Assembly (NCBI GenBank): GCA_003024785.1
Contig: PUQB01000177.1
Coordinates: 248,001-312,000, forward strand
Source of the DNA: Selaginella tamariscina
Taxonomy: Eukaryota; Streptophyta; Lycopodiopsida; Selaginellales; Selaginellaceae
Direction: 5' to 3'
Length of the DNA stretch: 64,000 nt
A model generated the notes under the pieces. It was not told the DNA's origin. It searched no databases and was given only the letters and a program-made list of their open reading frames with translations. Made by a program: the position numbers and the translations under genes. Below are positions 34,718 to 46,326 of the stretch, piece by piece. How positions within the stretch are numbered: position 1 is the stretch's first letter; the number at the start of each line of letters is the position of its first letter.

Positions 34718-35750
34718 GGGGCGGTGGGATTAATACGGCCATTTCTTTTTCGCCTCTTAGAAGAGGTGGCATGATTAATCCACCACCATCTCTTTGAAAT
34801 ATGGAAGCTGTGGCATGATTAATCCGGGCAATGCTTCTCCACCTCTGAAAAAGAGCAGTGGGATTAATCCCACCGATAACTCTCTAAAATGATGAAGAGT
34901 TAACAGAATTATTAGAAAGAGTTGAATCCATTTGATATGGGTGGATGTCAAGAAGTATTGATAAAGTCACGATTAACAAAACTGCAAGAGAATAGTTGAG
35001 AAGTTGAATGATTTGATTGTCAAAGGAACTCTAGTTTAGTATGTAATTGATGTCCCCGGCTTGCATAAGCAATGTCTAACTAAGTACACACCATAAGGTA
35101 AATCAAACTACCTACCACTTGGTAGTAAGGAACCTTGCTCATCCTACCAATCAGTTTAGGACGTAGAGAAGCATTCGCGGGATTAATCCTGCCACCCCCT
35201 CAAGATCTCTTTGAAAATATAGCTTTAGAGAGAGTTGTGGGCGGGCGCCACCTATTCCCTGTTGGTGAGAGTTGTGGGTGGGATTAATCGCGCCGCCTCT
35301 TCCTCATCAAAGGGAGTTGCGACGGGATTAATCCCGTCGCCTCTTCCTGGTCGGAGGAAGTCGGCGGCGGGATTAATCCTGCTACCTCTTCCTCATCAAA
35401 AGGAGTCGGCGACGAGATTAATCCTACCGCCTCTCTCCGAAGTGGAAGAGCCGACGACGAGATTAATCCCGCCAACTCTTCCTCGTCAGATGGAGTCGGT
35501 AGTGAGATTAATCTCGTCGTAACTCCCTCTGACAGAGGGAGTAGGCGGTGGGATTAATCTCGTCGGCTCTTCCTGGTCGGAAAGAGTGGCAGCGGGATTA
35601 ATCCCGCTAGCTCTTTCCCGTCGGAGGGAGTTAGTGGCGGAATTAATCCCGCCGCCTCTCTCCAATGAGGAAGAGTCGGTGGCGGGATTAATTTTGCCGA
35701 CCCTTCCTCGTCGGAGGGAGTCGTGGGCGGGATTAATCCACCCACCAGTT
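34718..35750. repeat. Palindrome array 2 (GGCGGGATTAATCCCGCC family)
   Basis: Four copies at 34730-34870, then about twelve between 35175 and 35740 with a regular spacing of about 45-48 bp. Between palindromes lie second, different dyads of the form CTCTTCCTCGTC/GGAGGGAG, so the array alternates two hairpin types. It corresponds to 60890-61660 in copy 2. Confidence 0.9.
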
Positions 35751-35919
35751 GTATTAATGAAGCATGAGATGTTATCCCTATACATAATTATGTATTATTG
35801 CACATGCATATTATTAAGCACCCTCAATTCAGAATTCTTAAAAATATTGCATAAACAAATATCATAAATAACACAATTATTTATGTTTATGACAATATGT
35901 TTAATACTAGAGACAAATT

Positions 35920-36475
35920 ATGTCTTCTTTGGAACAACGAGATAGTTGGTACTGGAATTGTGGAAGTTCAAAATGATAATGCATTATGTCACAATATTGC
36001 CCAAGATCTTGTGTGTACGTATGGGTGAACACCATTTACAAGCATGTTGAGGTTCTGGAAATGGAATTTGAAGTCAAGGCTGACACAGAATATGTAGAGT
36101 CACAAACAAATAGTAGTACGAGTTCACAAGATGATGGTTACCTGTTGTGATGGATGAGGTGATTCTCTTTATTTATGAGATCGAGGTTGGGAGAGGCATC
36201 ATCACAGCTATAAATCCAATGGAAGTAGTATTAGAATAGAAACTAGGGACCAACTTTGTGGGTGTAGTTGTGATAGAGGTTTCACCTAATGGCACATTGC
36301 ATCCTTGATTCCTCGTGAGGTGGCGAACATCTGAATTAAGACGGTGAAATGGTTTAGCATATTCTGGGTTGGATTTCAATAATAACAACTCGGAAGGACA
36401 ACCCATATTTGAAGAGGTTCCTTGCATTGGTCTTATAGTAAGAAAAGGCAATTCATGGGTTGCAGATCTTCAATC
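35920..36475 (+). pseudogene. 5' end of a DUF7869-like gene, element copy 1 (truncated)
   Basis: It aligns, reversed, with 60130-60710 of copy 2, including the leader MSSxEQRDSW and the FVGVVV...VSPNGTLHP segment, and stops abruptly at about 36475. Only the leader and the first roughly 80 codons remain; the zinc-rich and catalytic-like parts are missing. Confidence 0.7.
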
Positions 36476-39340
36476 ATAGTTCGGCTAATCAATAATAATT
36501 GTTCGTGTTGTGGGACCTGCATATGTTACATACTCAATAGTACTTGTCCCCACGTGCAGTGTATCCTAGTTGGGTCAGTGTTGCGGTTAAGTTTTCCTTT
36601 TGTGCTACCGCCATGTGGGATTCCCCTTGCTGTGGCTGTATGTGCTCTTTGGCTCTTGATCATCTCTCCTTTCAAGCTTTGGGACGTCCAAAAGGTTCTC
36701 CTTGTTCATGGTGGTGTCATTCGCCCCTTCAGCGTTTGATTTGTCATGCGTCTTCTTCTCATGATGTCTCTCGACTTTTTGCTTCTCCGCCTTCTTAACA
36801 TACTGGAGTAACTTGTTGAACGTCTAATCATCGTCTAGCCCAATCCACTTATAAATCTTCGGCTGTAATCCCTTTCGGTACACATCTTCTTGGTCAGGTT
36901 GACAAAGGCATCCCTTAGCTGAGCAATGTACCCAGCATATGAACAGTGTATTTATTGATTGCCTCTCCCCCTTTTTGTTTCAAGCTAGTTAGCTTGTGGA
37001 TTACCTCTTCCTCACTCTTTTCCTCCCGGAAAGTATCCAGAAACATACTCTGTGTAGTTTCCCAGCGAGCTTCCTCATTTGCCTTGTGGAATTGCATCCA
37101 CCAGGCGTGTGCCTTTTTGTCTAGAGTGTATGCGAATGCACCCAGCTTTTTGTGGTTGTCACTTACACTTCTCAACTAGCACACCTACTCAAACTTGTGT
37201 ACATGTTGGTTAGCATCTTCACCCCTTGCTCATCGAAATGTAGGTAAGGGCACTACCACTATGCTCTCCTACATCCAATTGAGTGTATGGCTAGTAAAGT
37301 CACCAGATCGACTCCCATGGCATCCCATTGAGCTTGAGAAGTGCTTTGATTTAGGCCCTCTGCTTCGAACATGCTGTAGTCCACATCCCAGTATCTTGTG
37401 GGTACTTTTTTCCTCTGCACTCCCGCCCTCCTGTTGAGGGTTGGTGACGAAATGGGCTTCTCTAGTTGTCCCTTCGAGGGACCAACCTGACAGTTTGTGG
37501 TGCAGCATACCTCAGTTGAACGATATCCCCTCATCCAGTGGGTGGCTTGACAGGACCATGCGACCCTACGAAATCCATGCATGGTAGGTGGATTCTCCTT
37601 GTCCTGAGATGGTATCCCCTCGTCTGGTGGTGGTTGCAGCTCTACCATGCGCCTTTGGGGAATCCCCTCGTGTGGTCGATATGGTCTCACTCGCTTGAGC
37701 AAATTTCCCTCACCATGGGACAAAATCCCCTTGTCCTTTGCCCAAAGTGATCATTATGTGGCCCCCCTTGCTGTACCTCTTCCTAGTCTGTCAGCTTGTC
37801 AATGTCTAGTCGCCTTCGTGCAGGTGGTCATCTCATGTGTAACCTGGCCTTCCAGAGCCTCGGGCCCTCTCCTTGTATTTACCCTAGCTGGTTGTGTCAT
37901 TTGATCAACTGAACTCTCTCGTGTAGAGGTTGTTTTATTGGTAATCGGTGCCCCTCCCTACAGGGCCTTTCAGATAAGGCTCTTTCTCATGGTCCACCTG
38001 CCAAACCTAGTGGGTGATGGCGGCCCTAGGTTTCCTACCTTGCATCCTTCATAGTGTTGGCCACACATGACCTCCAACTCTCATCCCCTATCGTTGCCCA
38101 TGTTGATGTCATCCCCTCAAGGTTTCTACTGTTCTTCTGTGTGGGGCCTCCTCCTTCGGAGGTATTCATCGAACATAGGTTCGGTTGTCAAGTGTGGGGC
38201 TTGTCGTCACTGTCACTTTCACCTATGTCGAGAGGGGGTGGAGGGCTCCCATCATCCTACCATCCGTCCCATTCTGCATTGTAGGTTATTGTCGGGTGAG
38301 GTCGCCCATCCAAGTGTTGCTTGCCTACACTTGAAATTCCATCCGGACATGGTAAGGGTTCTTCATAACTCATTTTGTCGTCTGCTTCTGGCGACTGACT
38401 TTGATGGTGCTGTGTCTAGTTTTCCACTTCTTGTAGGTTCAGCCATGTGGTGTTTGCATTGTTCCTTAAGACATGTGAGGCAGGAGCCGACTATGGCATT
38501 TGATCTCTGCCCTCCATTAGCCTCTCTTAGCCAGCCCAAAGCATCCTCCTAGCTAGCTGATACTCTCTTATCTCCAATTGTTTCAACGAGTTAATCCCAG
38601 CTCTTTAGTCTCTCCTTTGGGCTGCAACTTTGCTTGCTACGATGAACTCCATTCGCGTGTAATTAATATCCCTTTGTGGTCGCCACAAATGGTCATCAAG
38701 GATTGCATGCCAGATGTGGGGTGACCCTTGGTGGTGGCTAGGACGTTGTTATCAATGCCCAGTCCTGAGGGGTTCATATTGGTGGGCCGGCCTTTACCTT
38801 GGAAGATGTTGGAAGATGCGGGGATGGCCTTTACCTAGGCGCCGTGAGGTACGTGTATAGGTGAGTAGGAGTTCCTCCAAGCGCAGTGTCGTTGCCTTCT
38901 GAAGAAGATATCGTTGGGAAGGAGTGAGGCAGGAGGATAACAGTGACACGTGGTGGACATAAGGAATTTAGATATATATATATATATTGCTCATCCGGAT
39001 ACAAGATGGCCCCAAAGAAGGTGGAGCAAGATACAAAGAAGAAGACATACTAGAAGGACCTTGACCCACTACTAACCTTCTTGTTTATATAGTGAGTTGG
39101 CTGGTGTTAGACCTAGGTCCATGTGGCACTCCTCTACTGATATGTCGCCATGTGACAAAGTCCTGCCCTATAGCATTTATGTGCCTTCTTCACATGTGCT
39201 GTCTCAAGTACCTTGGTATTTGATTTGGATGATCGGATTTAGACCCATGTTATGCATCGCATAACAGCCATCATTGTCGGTTAGTACCTCCTATACCTTC
39301 CCCACTTGGCCACTCATTTACACCGGTTGGCAGTTTGACA
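36476..39340 (-). mobile_element. gag-bearing LTR-retrotransposon fragment, first copy
   Basis: Minus-strand gag-like peptide near 37175-36915 (YTLDKKAHAWWMQFHKANEE, then HKLTSLKQKGGEAI). The whole stretch lines up with 42241-45350 in the same orientation, including the CAAGTGTTG/CAGTGTTG start and the CTAGAAGGACC block near the end. GC-richer than its surroundings. Old, broken, many interruptions; no LTRs assigned. Confidence 0.65.
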
Positions 39341-40055
39341 ATGGTCAAACAACCGTCAACCAATCTCAATTAACTAACTCAAATGTCTTGTGTGTGCCAA
39401 AATGTCTAGCAATAAGACTATCATGACAATATTATAACATTCAAAGACAACATGGGCCATTTAGAACATAAACAAGATTTTTGTAAAGCAACAGCTTGTT
39501 TTGGAGTTTGAACCAATTGTAGTCACCATAATTATATTGGAAATTAGAACTTGAGCCTCGGTTCGAAGCAATATGGTTTAAAAAATCTTGACCAATTGGT
39601 TATATTAGTAATGTTGCACGAACCATGTCAAGAATGCTAAAATCCACTGAAGCTTACAACACCTTAGTAACCGTAACTTTATCCAGTTTGATCCCAAAAG
39701 AACTTGTCGTTGTTAATCAAATATTAGGTCGTCGAGATGAGGAGTCAAGTAGGACCATCGGGATAAACATCTACTTTACCTTGTTATGAACTTGGTTGAT
39801 ATGTGATGACAAAGCTAAATTGTGCAAAGAATTGGGCCCAATGAAATTATTGATGAAAAACTCATGCTGACTAGAAGTATATGAGATTCTTGTGGTTGTT
39901 GTAGACTATTACCTGATGTGGCAAACCCTCCAAGAAGTGCTTTCATTTTTTAAATGAATCCACAATAACCAAAAGCTCCTTGTCATGTATCTCATAATTG
40001 ATGTGCGAAACTTGCAAAAGTGAAATGTTTCTTTGGTCAAGATCCTAAAGTCTAC
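39341..40055 (-). mobile_element. Gypsy RNase H-integrase fragment
   Basis: On the minus strand it resembles the 20720-21370 part of the third Gypsy element: the zinc-region stretch around TGCCAAAATGTCTAGCAA (39400) and the RNase H stretch around AATCCACAATAACCAAAAGC (39955). Broken beyond counting. It stops where an LTR-like repeat begins. Confidence 0.6.
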
Positions 40056-40700
40056 TTGAATTTTATCCCATGTCGGTAAAGATGGTCAATTCCACCTAAG
40101 AAACTTAGACATGCTCATGCCTTAACCCTACTAAGGAGACATGCCTTACACATACCCCTTGTGACAAAGGTAAAGCATTATGACTTACCCTTGGGGAATC
40201 ATCTTCATCTTGAAGTATAACCCTTTTAGGGCAACAAGGGGTATCCTAACCCATGACTAAGCCCTAAGGGTTTGAATACCCTAGACTTAAGGCTAGTACC
40301 TAGCTAGAACACAAGTGTGTGCCATAGGTGGACATGAGTGCCCTAAGGCTAAGTTTGGATCCTAATGAGAACACCCCCTAACCAAGTGTGTCAATAGCAC
40401 ACCCAATTATGAGAGCTAAACTCCCTTGAGCTGATGTCTAAGGCTTAACATTTTGGTGTGAGCAAACTTGTTAGAGTATCTAATCCCTCGGTGTCAAACC
40501 CATGACTCAACCCCAAAGGAGTGTCTTGAGCATTGTACCATGTGCCATCTAGCCTAATGTCACATCTTCATGTGACACTATTTCCCAAGATGTGGGCTAT
40601 CTCATCATAACCCCTTAGATTCAAGAGTTACACATGGTACTAAACGTGGCTCAAATATACCAACTCTAAAACCCCTTTGTGAACCCTTAGGAACTTGGTA
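40056..40700 (-). repeat. Decayed LTR-like repeat, minus orientation
   Basis: Reverse complement of the 0.7-kb LTR at 45593-46326 and 49269-49994; shared blocks include TTAGGCTAGATGxCACA and GACTTACCCTTGxGGAATCA. It is an older copy than those. Confidence 0.65.
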
Positions 40701-42240
40701 AAGAAAACATGTTAGGTAAGATTCCAAGCCCATAATTGGACAAGAACATGAATGTGTCCTACTTAGCTACAAGTGTTGCTCTTAGCTTGATGTGGAGGAG
40801 GTGCTTTAACCTTTAACCCTCAGAACATGTATTTCAACAAGACCTCCACGGATTCACCAATGTTTGACAACTTCAGGCCCATGGTGGCAATCGTTGCATC
40901 CCGTGTTCCTTGCCAGCTGCACTTGGGTCTGTATAAGCTATACTTCCAGTTCCCAAACTCACTCGAGTGCGTGTTGTAACTCATGCTCTTTGACCACAAG
41001 CTATTGCTCTTGATGGTGTGCATGCTCCTTTAACTCCTTAATGGTGGTTCATAGCTGGGCTAGCTGGGCTTTAGTTACTCAAACATGCTTCTCCCCTCGT
41101 CTTGCTGTGATGGGATTATCATCACATGTCCTCCTAGCGTGGTCTTTTTGTGATGGGTTGTAAGCTTTGCACTACCCTCAGTCACTCTCGTTTTGCAAGC
41201 TGGTTGGTGCGTAGGTAGCTTGTACTTCTGCCGCTCTTTCTTTGCTATGCTCGTGGTCATGCCCGAGTTGGTCATGGAACCATGGAGGCCATTGTACCTC
41301 TCATGTAGCTTGTCAAGGCCCATAGCTAGTGTAGTGCAGGCCTCCTTTGCATACTTCTACTCCATCTCCATAGTCTCCCATTGTTGGACTCTTGGAGGAC
41401 TTGTTCTCATTTTCCTTGGCTTCCTTTTGAGCGGCCCAATGCCATTTTGTGAGCTTACCAATTATTGCATTGTGCTCCTTGGCCACCCCACCGTCACTAC
41501 CTTCCTAATTTATTCAAAGGCCTTTGTGATTTTGAGGTGGACCGAAGAATCCCACCGCCCATTGGCATGGAAGTGTTGATAGGTATTGCTAAGCACGTCC
41601 TTAGAATCTTTCTCCTCACCCTCCAGGTGAAACTGGTTGTGACGGTCCTACAGGGTTCCTAGCTGCTCCCTACAGCACCTCAATTGGGTTCAACAGTAAT
41701 TGAGGACCTATTGCCATAAGAACTGCCAATATGGGTTCTGTGGTTAAGGGTCTTTGCTTCTTCCTAAACCTAAGTTGTTCTTGCTCTGAAGATGCATCTT
41801 TTCTCACCTGCTTCCTTGATGACTCTAGGGTTTTTGGTTGTTTTTCATTGCTTGCCTGACATGTTGTCCCTCCTCCATGTCTTCTATCATGCTAGATCAG
41901 AGATGCATCGGTATTGGAGTTAGAACTTTTGATCAAGTAGGCGATCTCAAACACCACCATTCATGTTGATGGGGGTATTCCATGTCTTAGCCGGCTGCTA
42001 ATCAACTGTTTCGCTATAGAACCTTCCTAGCTGTCTTGTCCCCCTGAAGTGTCTAGCACTAGGTCTTGCATGATTTGCACCGAGGACCTCAGAGATTTTC
42101 CACCCTAGGGGACATCTTCAGAGGATGTCATCTCTCCCTTATATAGCTAATCTTCGATCAACTAGAACGACAAGAAGCACTTTCAGGTGAGGCTTCACTT
42201 GTGGACAACAAACATCCCTAGAAGTCCATTGAGTCCATTG
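40701..42240 (-). mobile_element. Unassigned retrotransposon-derived stretch
   Basis: GC-richer sequence continuous in character with the gag fragment to its right. Minus-strand peptides at 41023-40820 and 41323-41075 are basic and coiled-coil-like, perhaps the N-terminal gag side. No clear domain. Confidence 0.35.
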
Positions 42241-45200
42241 GTGAGGTAACATCATAGTAGTATATTGTGTAATGGTGTATGTATCCTAAGTGGTGTGTAC
42301 CTATGTATCCTAATTGGGCAAGTGTTGTGGTCAAGTCCTCCTTTTGGATTGCTACCTTGTGGGCCTCTCCTCATGGTAATTGTCCTTATTCTTTGGTTCT
42401 CGAGTATCATTCCCTTCTTGCAGGCCTTGGGGTGTCCAAGAGGTTTTCCTTGTTTGTGGTAGTGTCATTTGTCCCTTCATCATCAGATTTGTCTTGTGTC
42501 TTCTTCTCCGAGCACCTCTCGGCTTCCCACTTCTTAGCTTTTTTGGCGTACCAAAGTAACTTGTCAAATGTCTAATCATCATTTAGCCGATCCATTTGTG
42601 AATCTCTGACTGTAATACCTTCTTACTACATCTTTTTGGTAAGGTAGACCAATGAATCTCTTAGTCGAGCAATATACCCTAACATGTGGACCATCGTCAA
42701 ATGACCAGCAAAGACAAATGTGTGGCTGTTCAGAAGGGCATCTGAACAATGGAGCAGGCAATGTACAATAGGTACAAACTCACAACGTTGGCTGTCAAGT
42801 GGCGCTAATAGCAGGCTAGATTCGATTGTCTAGATCAACCACTAAGGTACTAAGGACAACATGCATGAGGGAGGTGCATTAAGTCAGTAGGATAAGACCC
42901 CGTTATACAGCAGCGGCCCAGTGGGGGAGTGCCATTTGGCCTACATCCTAGTATTACCCAACCCACTATATAAGCAGGAAGGTGAGCAGTGGGTTGGAGT
43001 CCTTATAGTCCATCTTCTTGTGTGTGTCTTGTTCCAATCATCTCTAGGAAAGGGGCCTCCTTGTACTTCTAAAAGGATATATATATATATTCTGTCTGTT
43101 GCCCACCTTTCTTCCTCTCTTCTTCTTGCTCCTCCTTAGAGGGAGCCCACACACCAAGGGAGGGGAGCTCTAGTCCATTAGCTATACATCCTAAAGTAAT
43201 AGCTGGACCCCAATTCAGAAACCCGAGGGATTGAGTGACCACCGAGACTACCTAAGTCACCTCACATTTGGCTTGTGAAGTCCCCAATGATCACTATGTA
43301 TATTCATCGATTGACTCCCATGTTTTTTGCTTCAAGTTAGCTAGCTTATGAATTACCTCCTCCTTGCTCTTCTCCTCCTAAAAAATGTTCGAGAATGTTC
43401 TTTGAGTGGACTCCCACTGAACTCCTTCATTTGCCTCATGGAATTGCATCCACCAAGCATGCGCTTTCTTGTATAGAGTGCATGCGGATGCACTTAACTT
43501 TTTGTGATTGTTGATTACGCTCGCACACATGTTTGAACTTATGCATGTGTTGGTTGGCGTCTTTGCCCTTCGCTCCCTAAAAGGCAAGCAAGGGCACTAT
43601 CACTGTGCTGTCCTATGCAGGCTAGTAAGGTTACTAGGTCTACTCTTGTGTCTTCCATTGCTCCTCAGAAGTATTTCGGTATGGTTCCTCAACTTCGGAC
43701 TTGTTGAGGTCCATATGGGTCTTGGTACTCTCTTCTCCCTCACACACCCACCCTTCCATTCAAGGTTGGTGATGAGGATCCCCTTGTCCAACAGTTGTCT
43801 TGGCTGGAATGTGCGACCTTGTGGAATCTCCTCGTGGTGTTGTGATGGTCGTAGCTACCGGGGCATCTTCTTGTCTTGAGATCGTCTTGGTTATCACAGC
43901 TCTGCTGTATGCCTTTTTAGAATCCCCTCGCATGGTTAATACTGTCTTGCTTGCTTGGGCTGAATTCTTTTTCCCTAGGACGGAATCCCCTATCCCTAGA
44001 CTAAAGTGACCACTGTGTGGCACCCCCTTCACTGGCGCTCCTTCCCAATATGTCAACTTGTCAATGTCCAGTTGCCTTCTTGTGTGCTGCTTGGCCTTGT
44101 GGACCCTTGGGTCACCATCCTAGTACTCACCTTGACATGTTGCATCATCTAATTTACTAAACTCATGGTGCGGAGGTCTCTTCATCAGTGGTTGGTGCTC
44201 CTCCTTGCGGGGGCTTTCTGAATGAGGCACTTCCTCCCCTCTATTTCGGCAATCCACGGCCTGCCTACCTTGCCTTGCTTGGTGACGACCCTAGGTTTAC
44301 TACCTTGCATCCCTCATAGCATTGGCCATGTGGGACCTCCATCTCTCATCTACCATCACTTTCTACGTTGTCGCCACTGCTTCGAGTTTTTTGCCTCTAG
44401 CGCATGTTTCCCATGTCTTATGGTTGTTCTGCACGAGGTCTCCTCCTTCTAAGGTACTCATCAAATACGGGTTCAACTATATGGTGTGGGGACTCATCAT
44501 AGCCGTCACATTCACCTACATTGAGAGCAGGTGGAGGGCTTCCTTCTTTCATCCAACCATCCATCCCACTTTGCTTCATAGGTATCTGAGTGGTGAACTC
44601 ATATTGGTGAGGCTAGGGTCGATTGTGGCATTCAAGGTACCTCCATTGGCCTCTCCTAGCCGGCATGACACATCCTCCTGGCTAGTTGATATTCACTAAT
44701 CTCCAATTGTTTAGATGAGTTAATCCTGACTATTTGATCTCTTTTTCAAGCAGAAACTTTAATTGCTATAGTGAACTCCATCCGTGTATGACAACTATTT
44801 CTATGTGGTTGCCACAAATGGTCGTCGAGGACTCCGCATGCCAAATGTGGGTGACTTTAGGTGGTCATGGTGGTCTCTAGGACGCATTTGCCAACACCCA
44901 ATCCCAAGGTTTCAAGCCAAGGTTCGTCCATTACTTCGGGATGTGCAGGAAGGTGTAATGGTGGCCTTTATCCGGATGCCGCGAGGGTTTGTGTACCAGT
45001 AGATTGGAGCTCCCCTCCTTCTGGATGTGCAAGCTCACGCTGAGGAAGTAAGAGAAGGAGAGAAAGGAAGGAGACTTGGGAGGGGCAACAATAGACGTAT
45101 ATATTGCCTCTTAGAACTACAAGGCAGCCCATTCCCATAGATGGCCAGAACAAAACACACTAAGAAGATGGACTAGAAGGACCCCGACCCCACTGCTCAC

Positions 45201-45350
45201 CTCCTACCTATCATTGGGTCTTGTCCTATTGACTTAATGTACCTCCCTCACGTGTGTTGTCCTTAGTACCTTAGTGGCTGATCTAGATCTAGCCTGCTAC
45301 CAATGCTGCCTGACAGCCATTGCTATTGATTCGTACATGTTGTATGTTGC
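42241..45350 (-). mobile_element. gag-bearing LTR-retrotransposon fragment, second copy
   Basis: Same family and orientation as 36476-39340. Minus-strand gag peptide near 43587-43378 contains YKKAHAWWMQFHEANEG. Overall similarity to the first copy is roughly 70-75 percent by eye. Broken, many interruptions. The two copies are probably separate insertions or one ancient duplication. Confidence 0.65.
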
Positions 45351-45592
45351 CCGCTCCACCATTCAACATCCTTTCTGAACCATTTGACCTCCTCCTCCAT
45401 GTCAAGCTAAGAGCAACACTCACAGCTAAGCAAGGCATGTTCGTTTCCTTCTCTAAATTTGGTCGTGGGTTCTTAATTGATAGGGTTTCCTTATCAAGTT
45501 CTTGGGTTCTAGAATTAGCATTGAGAGCCACATTCGTGGCACCTAGTGCAACTCCTAAATTCAAAGGGCTATGGCATGATAGTCTATATCTA

Positions 45593-46326
45593 AGAAACAG
45601 TGTCACATCTTCATCTGACATTAGGCTAGATGACACACATTACAACACATAAGGCACGCCCTTTAGGTTTGTCACCAAGGGTTGGATACTCTAACAAATA
45701 GGCCTGCTTGTGCTTGCACTAGGGTGTTAAGCCTTGGGCATAAGCTCAAGGGAGGTTAGGTCTTGTAACTAAGTGTGCTTGACACACTTGGCTAGGGGAG
45801 TGTTCTCCTTAGAATCCAAGGGTTGAACAACCTAAGCTTATTAGCAAGAGCCCTTTCGACACTATCATGTACTTTGGGTTATCCAAACCTAATCTTAAGG
45901 AGTTTGCTTAGTAAAAACACTCGTGTCAGCCTACAGCACACACTCATGTCCTTATTAAGTACTAACCCTAAGTCTAGGGTATGACCTTAGGGGTTAGTCG
46001 CCCTAAAGAGGTTTACTCTCAGATGAGGGTGATTCCTCAAGGGTAAGTGACAATGCCTTAGCTCTATCACAAGGGTATGTGTGAGACACATCTTATTTTG
46101 GGGGTTAAGTTAGGAGCTTGTGTAGGTCTATTGGGATAGAATCCTAAAGTCTACTCGAGATATCCTCTAGGGTTCATGGGATGGTCATTATAGAGGACTT
46201 AGAGTAGGATTCTAAATCTTCTATTTAACTAAACATCTTGGGGTCTTAGTGTTGCTCACACATGGTGATGACACTGAATGACCACTAGGCAGCCACATGT
46301 TGGCCCTTTGAATTAAAACTTTGACA
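45593..46326 (+). repeat. Left LTR (outer part missing)
   Basis: Runs from TGTCACATCTTCATC to AAAACTTTGACA. It aligns with 49269-49994 at about 80 percent by eye. Confidence 0.75.

Larger units (their letters stand above)
26373..36475. mobile_element. Large DNA element, copy 1 (ParB-like arm, palindrome arrays, DUF7869 arm)
   Basis: From left to right: a terminal block with an FCP1-like phosphatase gene (minus), a ParB-like plus methyltransferase-like gene (minus), palindrome array 1, a microsatellite and AT-rich spacer, palindrome array 2, and the start of a DUF7869-like gene (plus). The left terminal block reappears next to the DUF7869 arm in copy 2 (56440-58052), in the orientation expected if it is a long terminal inverted repeat. 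The sequence from 33000 to 36475 is the reverse complement of 60130-64000. Similarity to copy 2 stops at about 36475, where retrotransposon sequence begins, so the right end is lost. Treating it as one element instead of two abutting ones is inference. Confidence 0.65.

Noticed and set aside
35235-35785. Open frames on both strands with LIPPxLP repeats
   Set aside because: They are translations of the GATTAAT palindrome array. Palindromy makes both strands read alike, so they are not proteins.
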